A program made the translations under genes and the position numbers. From Chlorobiaceae bacterium (GTDB taxonomy: Bacteria > Bacteroidota > Chlorobiia > Chlorobiales > Chlorobiaceae), in the NCBI GenBank assembly GCA_013334565.1, contig JAAXXI010000016.1, positions 1-39,504 of the forward strand: 39,504 nt of DNA. The letters run 5' to 3'. This document shows, piece by piece, positions 7,652 through 16,547 of this stretch. Each line of letters opens with the position of its first letter. Position 1 is the stretch's first letter. The notes below the pieces were generated by a model. It had not been told where the DNA came from. It ran no database searches and was given only the letters and a program-made list of their open reading frames with translations.

Positions 7652-8644
7652 ATGAAAAAACGCTCCCTCAAACAACTTTTCGCAGGCTTTATTCTCGTTT
7701 CAGCGGCGGCGTATGCTGTAGTCCATTACAGTGAGTTCAGTCATTTCGTTGTCCTTCTCGGCGCCATCGACCCGGCATGGTTAATGGTCGCCCTCTTCTT
7801 GCAACTGGCCACTTACATTGCGCTTGCCATGGTCTGGAAAAGAACCATGCAGCAGGACGGTGTGCGCTTCCAGTTGCGCCGTCTCGTTCCGCTTGCAGTT
7901 GCTAAGCTTTTTACGGACAAGGCGGTACCATCCGGCGGAATCAGCGGTATCGCTTTCGTCTTCAATGCCCTGCGCCAGAGGAACGTAGCCGGAGAGGTTT
8001 GCATGAGGGTTATGATCATGGACATACTTTCCTTCTATACTGCAGAAATCATTGCAGCTGCAGGGGCCCTGTTCATTCTGTGGCAACATCACGACATCCG
8101 AAAATGGATGGTTGTCGTCGCAGCGATTTTTCTCGTTGTCGCCCTTTTTATTCCCGGAGCGGTCTTTTTCCTGAAACAGCTTGGTGCGAATGACCGTCTA
8201 CCGGCATGGATTGTAAGGTTGCCGATTGTAGCCCCCCTGATTGCATTTCTGTCAAATGTCCCGCAGTCCCGTGAATACAAGCCGAATCCAAGACCTCTCT
8301 TTTTCATCGAAGTGACCATGTACCAGTTAACCGTGGTCATTCTTGATGCCATGAAGCTCTGGACCATGCTGCAGGCCCTCGGGGAAAGCGTTTCGGTGTT
8401 CCTGGTCTTTCCCTGTCTGGTTTTTGCCTCCATGGCAGCTATGCTCAGCCCGATTCCCCTGGGACTTGGCACCTTTGAAGCCGTATGTACCGGACTGCTC
8501 GTCATGTTCAAATTCAGGCTCGCAACCGCTCTGACGGCGACCATCCTTCTTCGGGGCTTCACACTATGGCTGCCCATGATCCCCGGTCTGATCGTGACCC
8601 GTATGAAATCGGGCACTCCTGATGAGGGAAGTGAGCCCTATTAG
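7652..8644 (+). CDS. Flippase-like membrane protein (YbhN/MprF-N, UPF0104 type)
   Basis: A 330-residue polytopic inner-membrane protein of the lysylphosphatidylglycerol synthase transmembrane (UPF0104/AglD) family. About eight hydrophobic segments are visible. Family signatures include the early LATYIALAMVWKRTMQ segment, the FTDKAVPSGGISGIAFVFNALRQR loop (P-S-G-G is characteristic), and the C-terminal LSPIPLGLGTFEAVCTGLLVMF segment with the conserved P-x-G-x-G-x-x-E. Relatives flip lipids or lipid-linked saccharides; none carries a catalytic domain. It is convergent with the UbiA-family gene. The specific lipid is unknown. Confidence 0.8.
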   Translation: MKKRSLKQLFAGFILVSAAAYAVVHYSEFSHFVVLLGAIDPAWLMVALFLQLATYIALAMVWKRTMQQDGVRFQLRRLVPLAVAKLFTDKAVPSGGISGIAFVFNALRQRNVAGEVCMRVMIMDILSFYTAEIIAAAGALFILWQHHDIRKWMVVVAAIFLVVALFIPGAVFFLKQLGANDRLPAWIVRLPIVAPLIAFLSNVPQSREYKPNPRPLFFIEVTMYQLTVVILDAMKLWTMLQALGESVSVFLVFPCLVFASMAAMLSPIPLGLGTFEAVCTGLLVMFKFRLATALTATILLRGFTLWLPMIPGLIVTRMKSGTPDEGSEPY

Positions 8645-8767
8645 CTGCATCAATGAAAAGAGCGAAGGGATGTTGTTCAATAATCTCACAGTGAACTACC
8701 TGATCCGGGCTTGTCGCAATTCATGGACAAACACAGGGGCCATGTACCGGATGAAACAAGGCAAGGG

Positions 8768-9637
8768 CTATTTCGAAAAATAGGCGATCAGGCCGAAGGA
8801 GAGAAAAAGAACGGCGGCAAGAACAATGGTCATGTCGCTGAGTTTCCGCATGAACGGCTCCCTGTTCTCATCGTACATGTTTGCGATGACCATCACGGCT
8901 GCATTGTTCAGGAGAAGGAAATAGGTGGCAGGCGGGAGAATTTTCGTGAAGGTGAAATAAAAAAGGACAAGTCCGGAGATCAGGCTCGTCATGACGAGAA
9001 ACTGTTTTGTATTCGGCAGGGGTGATGTGTTGGCGATTGTTCTGATGCCGCTCGACAGGTCGCCCCGCCGGTCGCGTATGTCCCACATCACCTCTATGAA
9101 GAACGCGCAGATGAACAGGTATCCCCAGCAGATCCATGCCTTGAGAGAGAGAGGCCGGCCTTCGAAAAAGAGGGGAAGAAAGACAAGTGAGGTCGCCCAG
9201 TCGAGCGGTGGGGTGAGGTTTTTAACGATGTAGATATCTTTCAGCCGCCGGGCTCCTTCAAGACGCTTCGAGAGAAAAGCCGGAAAGCTTTTGTGGTTGT
9301 AGAGAAATCCGATGAGGATGATGAGCGCCGTCGTCCAGAATGCCGTTTGGCCGAATTGAAAGGCGATGACGAGTGAAATGAAGGAAAGCAGGTAAAAGGT
9401 TACGTAGGTGATGAGAGCTTCGTTCCTGAGGGCGTTTATCAGGCCTTCAGGGTCGTTCATTGCATCCTCGATATCGTCGGTGAGCCGGTTGTCCTGGTAT
9501 ATTGAAAACGTCAGCAGGAAGACGCAGAGTATTGCCCATCCGTTAACCGGGATATCGAAATAAACAGACCAGCTTGCTGCACCCAGCGCGGAAAGCAGCG
9601 AGAGATGAAGTTTGTTTCTGAAGAAATAGTGCGGCAT
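8768..9637 (-). CDS. UbiA-family prenyltransferase-like membrane protein
   Basis: A 289-residue polytopic membrane protein of the UbiA fold, with seven to nine hydrophobic segments. The first Asp-rich motif is in the loop TFSIYQDNRLTDDIEDAMND and the second is VMWDIRDRRGDLSSGIRTIAN, matching the D-x-x-D-x-x-x-D and D-x-x-D-x-x-G-D patterns that bind Mg2+ and the prenyl diphosphate. Green sulfur bacteria use several such enzymes (BchG, BchK, MenA); this one is divergent and its acceptor is not evident. The frame continues upstream to 9691; I chose 9637 because MPHYFFRNKLHLSLLS begins the first helix. It sits alone, convergent with the flippase-like gene. Confidence 0.72.
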   Translation of the reverse strand: MPHYFFRNKLHLSLLSALGAASWSVYFDIPVNGWAILCVFLLTFSIYQDNRLTDDIEDAMNDPEGLINALRNEALITYVTFYLLSFISLVIAFQFGQTAFWTTALIILIGFLYNHKSFPAFLSKRLEGARRLKDIYIVKNLTPPLDWATSLVFLPLFFEGRPLSLKAWICWGYLFICAFFIEVMWDIRDRRGDLSSGIRTIANTSPLPNTKQFLVMTSLISGLVLFYFTFTKILPPATYFLLLNNAAVMVIANMYDENREPFMRKLSDMTIVLAAVLFLSFGLIAYFSK

Positions 9638-10057
9638 GATATGTTCTGCTTTTCTATGACTGGATAAGTGGCCTGTTTCACTTATGTACATTCAGCGCAG
9701 TTGCCATGGCTGTCTTCTGTATGAACTCCCGGACGAGGCTGCATGTGGACGGATCTCGGAGAGCAGACGGCAGTCGTGCCATATTTTGTTCGACAGGCAC
9801 TCCGGGAAGAATTGTTGACAGTCAGGCACATTTTGCATTATTAACGGCTTTCCAGACATATTCCGTTCCTTTCAGCAGTTTCCCCCCGTTAAGGAAAGTC
9901 CCTGCGCCTTTCTCCCGGTAATTCCCTTGTTGGTTTTCACTTTGCAGGAAAAACAAGTGAATTGAAACCATATAACCTTTTGTAGCGTTGACTTGACTAT
10001 TGGAAACTCGTACAGCCTAAAGCGTTCGCAAACCATTCACGACAGAGGAGAATATTC
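9638..10057. other. Divergent spacer between UbiA-like gene and peroxiredoxin
   Basis: About 420 bp with no accepted gene; a 71-codon plus-strand frame at 9706-9921 has no recognisable likeness. A TTGACT hexamer at 9989-9994 followed 17 bp later by TACAGC is a weak promoter candidate for the peroxiredoxin gene. The AGAGGAG ribosome-binding site lies just before 10058. Confidence 0.35.
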
Positions 10058-10516
10058 ATGATCAGCGAAGGAACGAAAGCTCCGGATTTCACACTGCCCG
10101 ATTCGGAGGGGAAAATGGTTTCACTATCAAAGTATGCAGGCAAGCGGGTGCTGCTTGTCTTTTATCCGGGAGACGATACGCCGGTATGCACGAGCCAGCT
10201 TTGCAGCTATCGCGATAACTACACCGAGTTTACGAAAAGGGATATCACCATCCTCGGTATCAGTCTGAACACCGTTGAGTCACACAAACGGTTCGGAGAG
10301 AAGAACGCACTGCCGTTCATCCTTCTGAGCGACAGCGGCAAAACGGTATGCAAGCTGTATGACGCACTGGATTTTCTTGGCATGTCGAAAAGGGCGTATG
10401 TGTTTATTGATGAAACAGGTACCGTCCGTCTGGCGTTCAATGATCTGCTGCCGATTTTCTACCAGGAGACGCGTGACCTTCTGGCAAAAATCGATGAAAT
10501 GAAGCATCAGGAATAA
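10058..10516 (+). CDS. Peroxiredoxin, PrxQ/BCP type
   Basis: A 152-residue thiol peroxidase reducing hydroperoxides in the cytosol. The start (SEGTKAPDFTLPDSEGKMVSLSKYAGKRVLLVFYPGDDTPVCTSQ) is classic AhpC/TSA. The peroxidatic Cys44 sits in T-P-V-C-T, and a second Cys49 five residues later is the BCP/PrxQ resolving position, so an intrahelical disulfide recycled by thioredoxin is expected. The length matches the BCP subfamily. It has an AGAGGAG ribosome-binding site. Such enzymes suit an anaerobe that meets occasional oxygen. The downstream Omp85-like gene is 24 bp away and possibly co-transcribed. Confidence 0.92.
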   Translation: MISEGTKAPDFTLPDSEGKMVSLSKYAGKRVLLVFYPGDDTPVCTSQLCSYRDNYTEFTKRDITILGISLNTVESHKRFGEKNALPFILLSDSGKTVCKLYDALDFLGMSKRAYVFIDETGTVRLAFNDLLPIFYQETRDLLAKIDEMKHQE

Positions 10517-10540
10517 TCGTTATCTTTCAGCTTTTTCCGT

Positions 10541-11842
10541 ATGCCTTCTTTTATCAGGAACGTTGTAATGTATTGTCGTAAAAAGCTTTTTCCGTTTTTT
10601 CCTGTTTCACCTGCAAGATCGCAACGTTTCAAAGCCTTGAAATCGTTTTTCAGGGCTTTTTGCTGTGCAGTTGCGGTTTCGGGTTCCTTCATGATGCATT
10701 CGTTCGATATTCATGCACAGACAGTCAGTCTCACCGATTATCTGCCTGATTATTCCTCGGATTACGGCCCGGTCCTCGGATGCGGTATTGCCTTCAGGGA
10801 GGCCGGTACAGTTTCGGAACCTTACCGATACAAAATGAGCTTGAGCGGCGCCATTGCGCCGTTTGTCGATTTCCGCTACAGGCTGCAATTCCGTGGTGAT
10901 TTCAGGAACCTGTTCCAGAATTCCGGCCTCCTTCTTGAAGCCGGGACATCAGGGATAGACAGGATGAACTTCTACGGAATGGGCAATGAGCGATACTACA
11001 GGGGGACGGGATTGAGGGAAGACGATTTCGAAATAGCGACACAGGTCACCACTATCAGGGCTTCGCTGCGCTACCCGATGGACAGGGCATATTACTGGTT
11101 TGCAGGTGTAGGAGGCAAATGGGTCGATCTGCACCTGATACAAGGTTCTTATCCCGATATTCACCGCTCTGAAATACCGGGAATCGACGATAATTTTGCA
11201 GGCAATTTTCATATCGGGTTTCATTACGATACCCGGGACAATCGGTATGAGAAAGCAACTTCTCCTCGTACTGAGAAAGCCCGGACAGGTATGGATGATC
11301 CTGCCGGTGACAGCTCCGCCGTTTCCGGTATGTTTGTCGATATTGAAGCTGCGCACTTTCCCCGTTTTTTCAGCAACAGTTGCGATTTTACCAAACTTCG
11401 CGGCGAGGTCAGGAAGTACATTCCATTTTCTCCAGCCGGCTATTCGAGACTTGTGGTCAGGGCCGGAGGAGAGAAAATCTGGGGCGCTTATCCTTTCTGG
11501 GAAGCGGCATCTCTTGGCAGTTCTTCTTCACTCAGAGGGTATGATCTTCAGCGTTTTGCCGGTGATGTATCGCTTTATGCCGGTTCCGAACTTCGACTTC
11601 ACGCCGGACAGTTTACCTTCATCGTGCCGGTTACCTGCGGGCCTCTCGCGTTCCTTGAAACCGGCAGGGTGTTTATCGAAGGGGAGGACTCCGCTGTATG
11701 GCATACCGCTGCAGGCGGGGGATTTTGGTTCCGGGTGGACAATCCGCGCTTTACAGCAAGCATTGCCTATGGTACGGGGTTCGACGACGGAGGGCTGATG
11801 GACGACCTCGGTATCTATCTGAAAGCAGGGTTCAGCTTCTGA
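10541..11842 (+). CDS. Omp85-type outer-membrane beta-barrel protein (bacterial surface antigen domain)
   Basis: Up to 433 residues (10541), though starts at 10568 or near 10691 are possible. The N-terminus is basic and hydrophobic (SFFRAFCCAVAVSGSFMMHSF), ending DIHAQ, a plausible signal-peptidase site. The rest alternates as amphipathic strands and ends in phenylalanine (KAGFSF), the standard outer-membrane insertion signal. The segment LGSSSSLRGYDLQRFAGD matches the conserved R-G-Y loop 6 motif of BamA/TamA-type barrels. No POTRA domain is visible, so it is not BamA itself; it resembles short D15-domain proteins. Function may be protein or lipid export, but this is unproven. It is convergent with the response-regulator operon. 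Confidence 0.75.
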   Translation: MPSFIRNVVMYCRKKLFPFFPVSPARSQRFKALKSFFRAFCCAVAVSGSFMMHSFDIHAQTVSLTDYLPDYSSDYGPVLGCGIAFREAGTVSEPYRYKMSLSGAIAPFVDFRYRLQFRGDFRNLFQNSGLLLEAGTSGIDRMNFYGMGNERYYRGTGLREDDFEIATQVTTIRASLRYPMDRAYYWFAGVGGKWVDLHLIQGSYPDIHRSEIPGIDDNFAGNFHIGFHYDTRDNRYEKATSPRTEKARTGMDDPAGDSSAVSGMFVDIEAAHFPRFFSNSCDFTKLRGEVRKYIPFSPAGYSRLVVRAGGEKIWGAYPFWEAASLGSSSSLRGYDLQRFAGDVSLYAGSELRLHAGQFTFIVPVTCGPLAFLETGRVFIEGEDSAVWHTAAGGGFWFRVDNPRFTASIAYGTGFDDGGLMDDLGIYLKAGFSF

Positions 11843-11862
11843 CCGGTAATGCGCAACAATGG

Positions 11863-12228
11863 TTAAAGGAAGGAATCAATCTTTTCAGCAAGCTCCTCGA
11901 GGTTGAACGGTTTGGTTATATAATCAACGGCGCCGAGCTTCAGCCCTTTTTCACGATCTTCGCTTTTATCCTTTGCGGTCAGCATCACAAGCGGAATGGA
12001 ACGGAAATCCGGGAGGCTTTTCAACTGTTCCGTCAACGTAAAACCGTCAATGCCGGGCATGGCGATATCGACGATGAGCAGGTCTATTTTCTGCCCGCTC
12101 ATCATGACATCGAGGGCCGCCTGACCGTCTGCCGCAGTGAGCACATTGAATTTTTTTCCGAGGTTATGAGCGAGGAGGCGTCTGATGTTCGGTGAGTCGT
12201 CAACTATCAGGATTGTCTGGTCATGCAT
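11863..12228 (-). CDS. Stand-alone response regulator receiver (CheY-like)
   Basis: A 121-residue single REC domain without output domain. The acidic pocket is Asp10-Asp11, the phospho-acceptor is Asp54 in LLIVDIAMPG, the conserved Thr is in LVMLTAKD, and Lys is in YITKPF. It follows the second receiver by 26 bp and is the last gene of a kinase-receiver-receiver operon. It likely receives phosphate from the upstream hybrid kinase and acts by protein contact, as no DNA-binding domain is present. Confidence 0.9.
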   Translation of the reverse strand: MHDQTILIVDDSPNIRRLLAHNLGKKFNVLTAADGQAALDVMMSGQKIDLLIVDIAMPGIDGFTLTEQLKSLPDFRSIPLVMLTAKDKSEDREKGLKLGAVDYITKPFNLEELAEKIDSFL

Positions 12229-12254
12229 GATTTTTACGATTTGGATAAAATGAT

Positions 12255-12635
12255 TCAGCTCTGGTTCAGGTACCTGCCTACAATTTCGAGTATGGTGGCG
12301 GGCTCGACCGGCTTTGTGATATATGCCTGAGGAACGAGCTGTTCCCCCTCTACCATTTCATGTGCCTGTGCCCGTGCCGTGAGGAAAATGAATGGAATGT
12401 TTCGCAGCTTTTCCCTTTGAAGAAGCTGTTCGCGGAACTGCATCCCGTTCATACCGGGCATCATGATGTCGCAGAGTATCAGATCGGGCAGATGCTTTTC
12501 ACAGTATTCGAGAGCTTCGATGCCGTTTGACGCTTCAGCTACCGAATAACCGGCCTTGTTCAGGATATAGCCGATGAGCCGCCTGGAATTGGGCTGGTCG
12601 TCTGCGAGTAGAATTGATTTGCTGCCGGTTGTCAT
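12255..12635 (-). CDS. Stand-alone response regulator receiver
   Basis: A 126-residue REC domain. Asp12-Asp13 form the acidic pair, Asp56 is the phospho-acceptor in LILCDIMMPGMNG, Thr is in FIFLTARA, and Lys is in YITKPV. There is no output domain. Its ATG overlaps the stop of the upstream histidine kinase (ATGA at 12632-12635), so the two are translationally coupled and very likely functional partners. The receiver is clearly distinct in sequence from the next one downstream. Confidence 0.9.
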   Translation of the reverse strand: MTTGSKSILLADDQPNSRRLIGYILNKAGYSVAEASNGIEALEYCEKHLPDLILCDIMMPGMNGMQFREQLLQREKLRNIPFIFLTARAQAHEMVEGEQLVPQAYITKPVEPATILEIVGRYLNQS

Positions 12636-14866
12636 GATTCGATTTCCTTTTCAACTTTCAAAAGAGGCAGGTGCACGGTAAACCTTGTTCCAATGTGCAA
12701 CTTGCTTGTAACTTCTATGCTTCCGTCATGGGCTTCGATAATTTCTTTCACGATAGGCAGTCCCAGTCCGGTACCCTCGATTTCCTCTCCCGGCCGGTTG
12801 ACCCGGTAGAACTTTTCGAAAATGTTCTCGATGTCCGTTTCAGGTATGCCGGTTCCCGTATCCTCGACGCTGAACTGCATGAAATTGTCGTCACTGGTAA
12901 GGATGACCGTGACACTGCCGCCCTGAGGGGTGAATTTCAATGCGTTGCCGATAATGTTTATGGCAGCCTGCTTGATTGCATCGGGATCGGCAAATACCAT
13001 GATCGACGGTGTCTGCACATCGAGCTTCAGGACTATGTTTTTTTCTTCAGCCCTTATTTTCAGAGAGCGGCATACCTCGGCAAGCGTTGTTGACGGATCG
13101 ATTCCGGTTTTCTTGTAGGAAACCCTTCCGGAGTCGATTTTCGATATCATGAGCACATCCTCGATGAGAGCCGAGAGTCGCTTGCTTTCATCATGGATGA
13201 TCTGCAGGAATTCGAAGAGTGTATCCCTGTCGAGTTCATCGATGTCACGCATGATCGTGCTCGTGAAACCGAGTATCGAAAAAAGCGGGGTCCTCAGTTC
13301 GTGCGATACCGTCGAAATGAAATCGTTTTTCAGACGAACATTTTCCCTGATCAGGTATTCGGACTTTTTCTGTTCGGAAATGTCCCGGATGATTCCGACA
13401 AAGCGCCTGTGATGGGCGGTTGTGAAAACAGCCGAGCTTACGTGTACATCGATGCGCAGTCCGTGTTTCGTGATGATCTGTGTTTCGAAGCGCTCACCTT
13501 CATGATGCAGGGCACGCTGGAAATATTTTTCCGCATCGTGACGAAGTTCCGATGGATAAAGGTCGTTGATGCTCATTTCAGAGAGCTCGTCCGGCGTGTA
13601 TTCGAAAAGTTGCAGGGCCTGCCTGTTCCATTCGACAAGAATACCTGTATCGATATCGGCAACGACGATCGCATCGGGAATCGCCTGGAAGAGGTTATGG
13701 TACTTTTTCTGGTTGTCCTGCAGCCGTTCCTCGGCCTGCTTTCTTTCCGTGATATCGACCACGAGCCCTCTCAATCCTACCTGGCCGTTCCTGTCAGTGA
13801 TGGGGGCGGTGTAAACCAGAACGGGGAAACGGGTACCGTCACTTTTTATCGCGATATATTCGTGGCTCTTAGAGAAGACCTCCTCCCTTTTTTCCTTCAG
13901 GTTTGCCACCACCCTCACTCTCTCTTCCGGAGCGAAGAAGCGCAGGGCGTGTATACCATTGTCGATGTCTTCCTGCCGGTAGCCGAATGTATTGAAACCG
14001 GCATGGTTCGAATAGGTGATATAGCCGCGGTTGTCGGATTCGAACACAGGCTGGGGAAGCAGATTGCTCAAATCCCTGAACCGCTTGTTGCTCTCGGCAA
14101 GGGCTTCCTGGCTGTTCTTTACCGAAGTTATGTCCTGCAGAAGGGTAAGGACGTTAGAGATATCGTTATTGCTGCTGAAGATCGGGCTTACGATGGCATG
14201 AATCCAGGATAGTTCGCCTTTTTTTCCTTTCCTGCTGAATTCCTGTTCCCAGATCTTTTTTGACGACACAGTCTCGGGAAGTTTCCGGTAAACCTTTCCG
14301 AGCAGTTTTTCGGCTTTCTGGATATTCCACCCGGTTTCAGGCGTCTTTTTGTGCATGTTATTGTACATGGACGAAAAAGCCGAATTGGTATATTCGATGT
14401 TACCTTCCCTGTCGGTTATCACGACTGCGATCGGGCTTTGATCCATTGCGGCTGAAAGAAGCTTGACCTTCTGCTTGAGGGCAGATTCGCAGAGCGCGTT
14501 GTTCAGCGTTATTTCAAGCCGGTTTGCATCGATGGGTTTGGTAAGGTATTCGTAAGCGCCGAGCTTGATGCACTGAACGGCCTGTTCAATATCCCCCGAG
14601 CCGGAAATCATGATCGCCGGCAGCAGGAAATTGTTGTCCCTCATGTACTGAAGCACTTCGATGCCGTTTTTGCCGGGCATGCTTATATCGAGCAGTATGG
14701 CATCGACAGGTCCGGAGTGCAGGCAGGCAATTGCATTGTCACCGTTCGATGCCGGAAGCGGATTGTAGCCGAGCTTTTCGACAATCGTGCAGATGATTTT
14801 ACGGATCACGTTGCTGTCATCAACGATCAGTACCGTTGCTTTATCGTGTGGATCGTTCATTGCCAT
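12632..14866 (-). CDS. REC-PAS-PAS-PAS hybrid sensor histidine kinase
   Basis: A 744-residue cytoplasmic signalling kinase; no membrane segment is visible. Order of domains: N-terminal receiver (about 10-125, Asp60 in LLDISMPG), three PAS modules (about 135-255, 258-375 and 388-505, each with DITSV/DITERK/DISEQK-type ends), the HisKA dimerisation helix with His522 in SHELRTPL, then HATPase (about 630-738) with N-box INIIGNALKF and G-boxes DTGTGI and GTGLGLPIV. An N-terminal receiver before PAS sensors suggests it is itself controlled by an upstream kinase. The three PAS domains would sense redox, light or a small ligand. It is the first gene of an operon with two receivers. Confidence 0.93.
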   Translation of the reverse strand: MAMNDPHDKATVLIVDDSNVIRKIICTIVEKLGYNPLPASNGDNAIACLHSGPVDAILLDISMPGKNGIEVLQYMRDNNFLLPAIMISGSGDIEQAVQCIKLGAYEYLTKPIDANRLEITLNNALCESALKQKVKLLSAAMDQSPIAVVITDREGNIEYTNSAFSSMYNNMHKKTPETGWNIQKAEKLLGKVYRKLPETVSSKKIWEQEFSRKGKKGELSWIHAIVSPIFSSNNDISNVLTLLQDITSVKNSQEALAESNKRFRDLSNLLPQPVFESDNRGYITYSNHAGFNTFGYRQEDIDNGIHALRFFAPEERVRVVANLKEKREEVFSKSHEYIAIKSDGTRFPVLVYTAPITDRNGQVGLRGLVVDITERKQAEERLQDNQKKYHNLFQAIPDAIVVADIDTGILVEWNRQALQLFEYTPDELSEMSINDLYPSELRHDAEKYFQRALHHEGERFETQIITKHGLRIDVHVSSAVFTTAHHRRFVGIIRDISEQKKSEYLIRENVRLKNDFISTVSHELRTPLFSILGFTSTIMRDIDELDRDTLFEFLQIIHDESKRLSALIEDVLMISKIDSGRVSYKKTGIDPSTTLAEVCRSLKIRAEEKNIVLKLDVQTPSIMVFADPDAIKQAAINIIGNALKFTPQGGSVTVILTSDDNFMQFSVEDTGTGIPETDIENIFEKFYRVNRPGEEIEGTGLGLPIVKEIIEAHDGSIEVTSKLHIGTRFTVHLPLLKVEKEIES

Positions 14867-14971
14867 CGATCACAGGTAATGATATCTGTTCAGCATTTTT
14901 CAGGAAAACAGTTTCAGGTAAAGATGAACTTCCTTTGAAACCGAAATGGTACGCCCTGCAGGCGCAAGCAT

Positions 14972-15631
14972 TCAATCACAGAACAGTACTTTGTAATCTC
15001 TGCTTACGAACGTGTTTGCAAGGCGCTTGAGTTTCTGCGCGCTCTGGTGTTCCTTTTCCAGCACTTTCCACCTGTGGTCGTCCGCAGACTCCTTCTGCCT
15101 GAGGAGCTGGTTCTGTTTGGTTTCATGATAGGTCAGGTCGATGAAGACCCCGAGATCGATACCTTCTGTCGCTATTGCATACAGACCGTCTATGATAAGC
15201 AGGTCGATATGTTTGAAATCGGTAATCAGCTGGTCAACCTCTTCGGTGATGATATCGACGCAGGGCATGGTCGCCTTGCGGCCGGTGCGGAAATCCTCGA
15301 TGTTTCGGTTGAGCCATTCACGGTCGTACTCCTCCGGTCCTATCGACTCGAAGTTGCGCTGTTCCCTGTCGGCCCTGCGCTTCATCGGCTCCACCTTGTA
15401 ATAGTTGTCCGTGTGAAGGATCTTTACCCTGATCCCTTCCTTCTTTATGATAAGAGCAAGAGAGTGGGCGAGTTCCGATTTGCCCGCACCGGACTCTCCG
15501 GAAATGGCGACGATCAGTTTCCGTCCGGGATGCTCTTCATTCATGGCTTCCTTTTCAACCAGTACGCGTTCAGCAATGGCTTCAGCCGCTTTTTTATGCT
15601 TGTCGCTGATAAGTAGAATATCGCTCAACAT
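14972..15631 (-). CDS. Uridine-kinase-like P-loop kinase
   Basis: A 219-residue protein with the Walker A motif GESGAGKS at residues 45-52 inside [21 protein letters not shown]. The [14 protein letters not shown] segment corresponds to the D-x-F-Y lid of uridine kinase/phosphoribulokinase enzymes, and [10 protein letters not shown] is the Walker B strand. The C-terminal half ([35 protein letters not shown]) is helical and basic. It lacks enough similarity for me to call it Udk, so the substrate is uncertain: a nucleoside, sugar or pantothenate-like molecule. It lies 105 bp upstream of the histidine kinase on the same strand and could be part of the same transcript. Confidence 0.72.
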   Translation of the reverse strand: MLSDILLISDKHKKAAEAIAERVLVEKEAMNEEHPGRKLIVAISGESGAGKSELAHSLALIIKKEGIRVKILHTDNYYKVEPMKRRADREQRNFESIGPEEYDREWLNRNIEDFRTGRKATMPCVDIITEEVDQLITDFKHIDLLIIDGLYAIATEGIDLGVFIDLTYHETKQNQLLRQKESADDHRWKVLEKEHQSAQKLKRLANTFVSRDYKVLFCD

Positions 15632-15748
15632 GATCAGGGGGTTGTATGCCGATATGTGATGTTCTGTTCAAGAGCTGCCAGAGGGTAAAAGATATTCTTC
15701 CTGCAGATAGAACATTCAAATATAAGAAACAGTAATCATCATTCTTAT

Positions 15749-15890
15749 GGGCACCTCTATTTATTTGTTCCGAAGCCCTATTGCTGCGTTGGGCGGTGCT
15801 CGAAATCCTCATGTACTGCATGTACACTCCGGTTTCTCCGCTCCGTCCGCCTTGCACTCGTGCTTCTCACGACAATAAATAGAGGTGCCC
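15749..15890. mobile_element. MITE-like element with perfect 16-bp terminal inverted repeats
   Basis: A 142-bp element. Its ends GGGCACCTCTATTTAT (15749-15764) and ATAAATAGAGGTGCCC (15875-15890) are exact reverse complements. It is flanked directly by TTAT on both sides (15745-15748 and 15891-15894), which looks like a 4-bp target-site duplication. It has no coding capacity; inside is a small TGTAC/GTACA hairpin. The terminal sequence GCACCTCTATTTA recurs at 39374-39386. It is probably a non-autonomous transposable repeat moved by a transposase elsewhere in the genome. The remaining bases of this roughly 358-bp intergenic stretch hold nothing recognised. Confidence 0.7.
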
Positions 15891-15989
15891 TTATAATTCA
15901 CCGGTAATAATGCAGCTTTCTCATCATTACCGGAATGCCTCGTTACGTTTTTCAGCAACTATGATTGCCACAGGTGCCCCGGCAACGGA

Positions 15990-16547
15990 TCATTTCTGGA
16001 GAGACCTTATCTTTTCGATAATCTCGGTGTGCGGGTGCCTGATCAGGTCATCTTCATGTTCCGGAAGTGTGACATGTTTCGCCACGATTTCAAGCATTCG
16101 TTCATCGAGGTGCCCGGCAATGTCGAGCATGTGGTTGAGATGATGCTGCAGTTCGTAATGTATGAACCTCTCGGCACTGTGCTTTTTCATTTTTGCGAGA
16201 ATCTGGGCCAGTATCCCTGATTCGATATGTTTCGATACTTCTGCGAAATAGTCGAGAGGCAGGTCATTTGCATATCCGGTAGCCTGCTCGACACCCATTT
16301 TGTAGCAGACGCCTGCGGCAATCCGGGGTTTGATGTGATCGACCATGAGAGGTATCACGATAAAGTGGGGGATGTATTTGACGATCATGCTGATGGCATG
16401 GAAAAGCTCGTCGAACCCTTCAGTCTGTTGGCTGACAAGGTTTTTTGCCCAGGAAACCACATCTTCCCGCTGTTTGTCGGATAGTTGTGCAAGTACTTCC
16501 GGTAAGGGTATACCGGTCAAGGCGAGGGTTTCGTTCAGATCGCTCAT
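15990..16547 (-). CDS. Conserved-looking hypothetical helical protein
   Basis: A 185-residue protein that I do not recognise. It is predicted almost entirely helical, with no signal peptide or clear transmembrane helix, although MIVKYIPHFIVIPLMV is quite hydrophobic. It is rich in histidine toward the C-terminus (ERFIHYELQHHLNHMLDIAGHLDERM and PEHEDDLIRHPHTEI), which could bind metal or haem, but that is speculation. The frame extends 20 codons upstream; MSDLNETLALTGIPLPEV at 16547 is the more natural start. It is divergent from the ABC-F gene across about 200 bp of intergenic DNA. Confidence 0.6.
   Translation of the reverse strand: MSDLNETLALTGIPLPEVLAQLSDKQREDVVSWAKNLVSQQTEGFDELFHAISMIVKYIPHFIVIPLMVDHIKPRIAAGVCYKMGVEQATGYANDLPLDYFAEVSKHIESGILAQILAKMKKHSAERFIHYELQHHLNHMLDIAGHLDERMLEIVAKHVTLPEHEDDLIRHPHTEIIEKIRSLQK

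Noticed and set aside
13193..14212. A 339-codon plus-strand frame opposite the histidine kinase
   Set aside because: The kinase on the other strand has intact PAS and HisKA motifs; this frame is a shadow.
15594..15857. An 87-codon minus-strand frame through the MITE-like element
   Set aside because: It reads through the transposon end and into the kinase start; composition is not protein-like.
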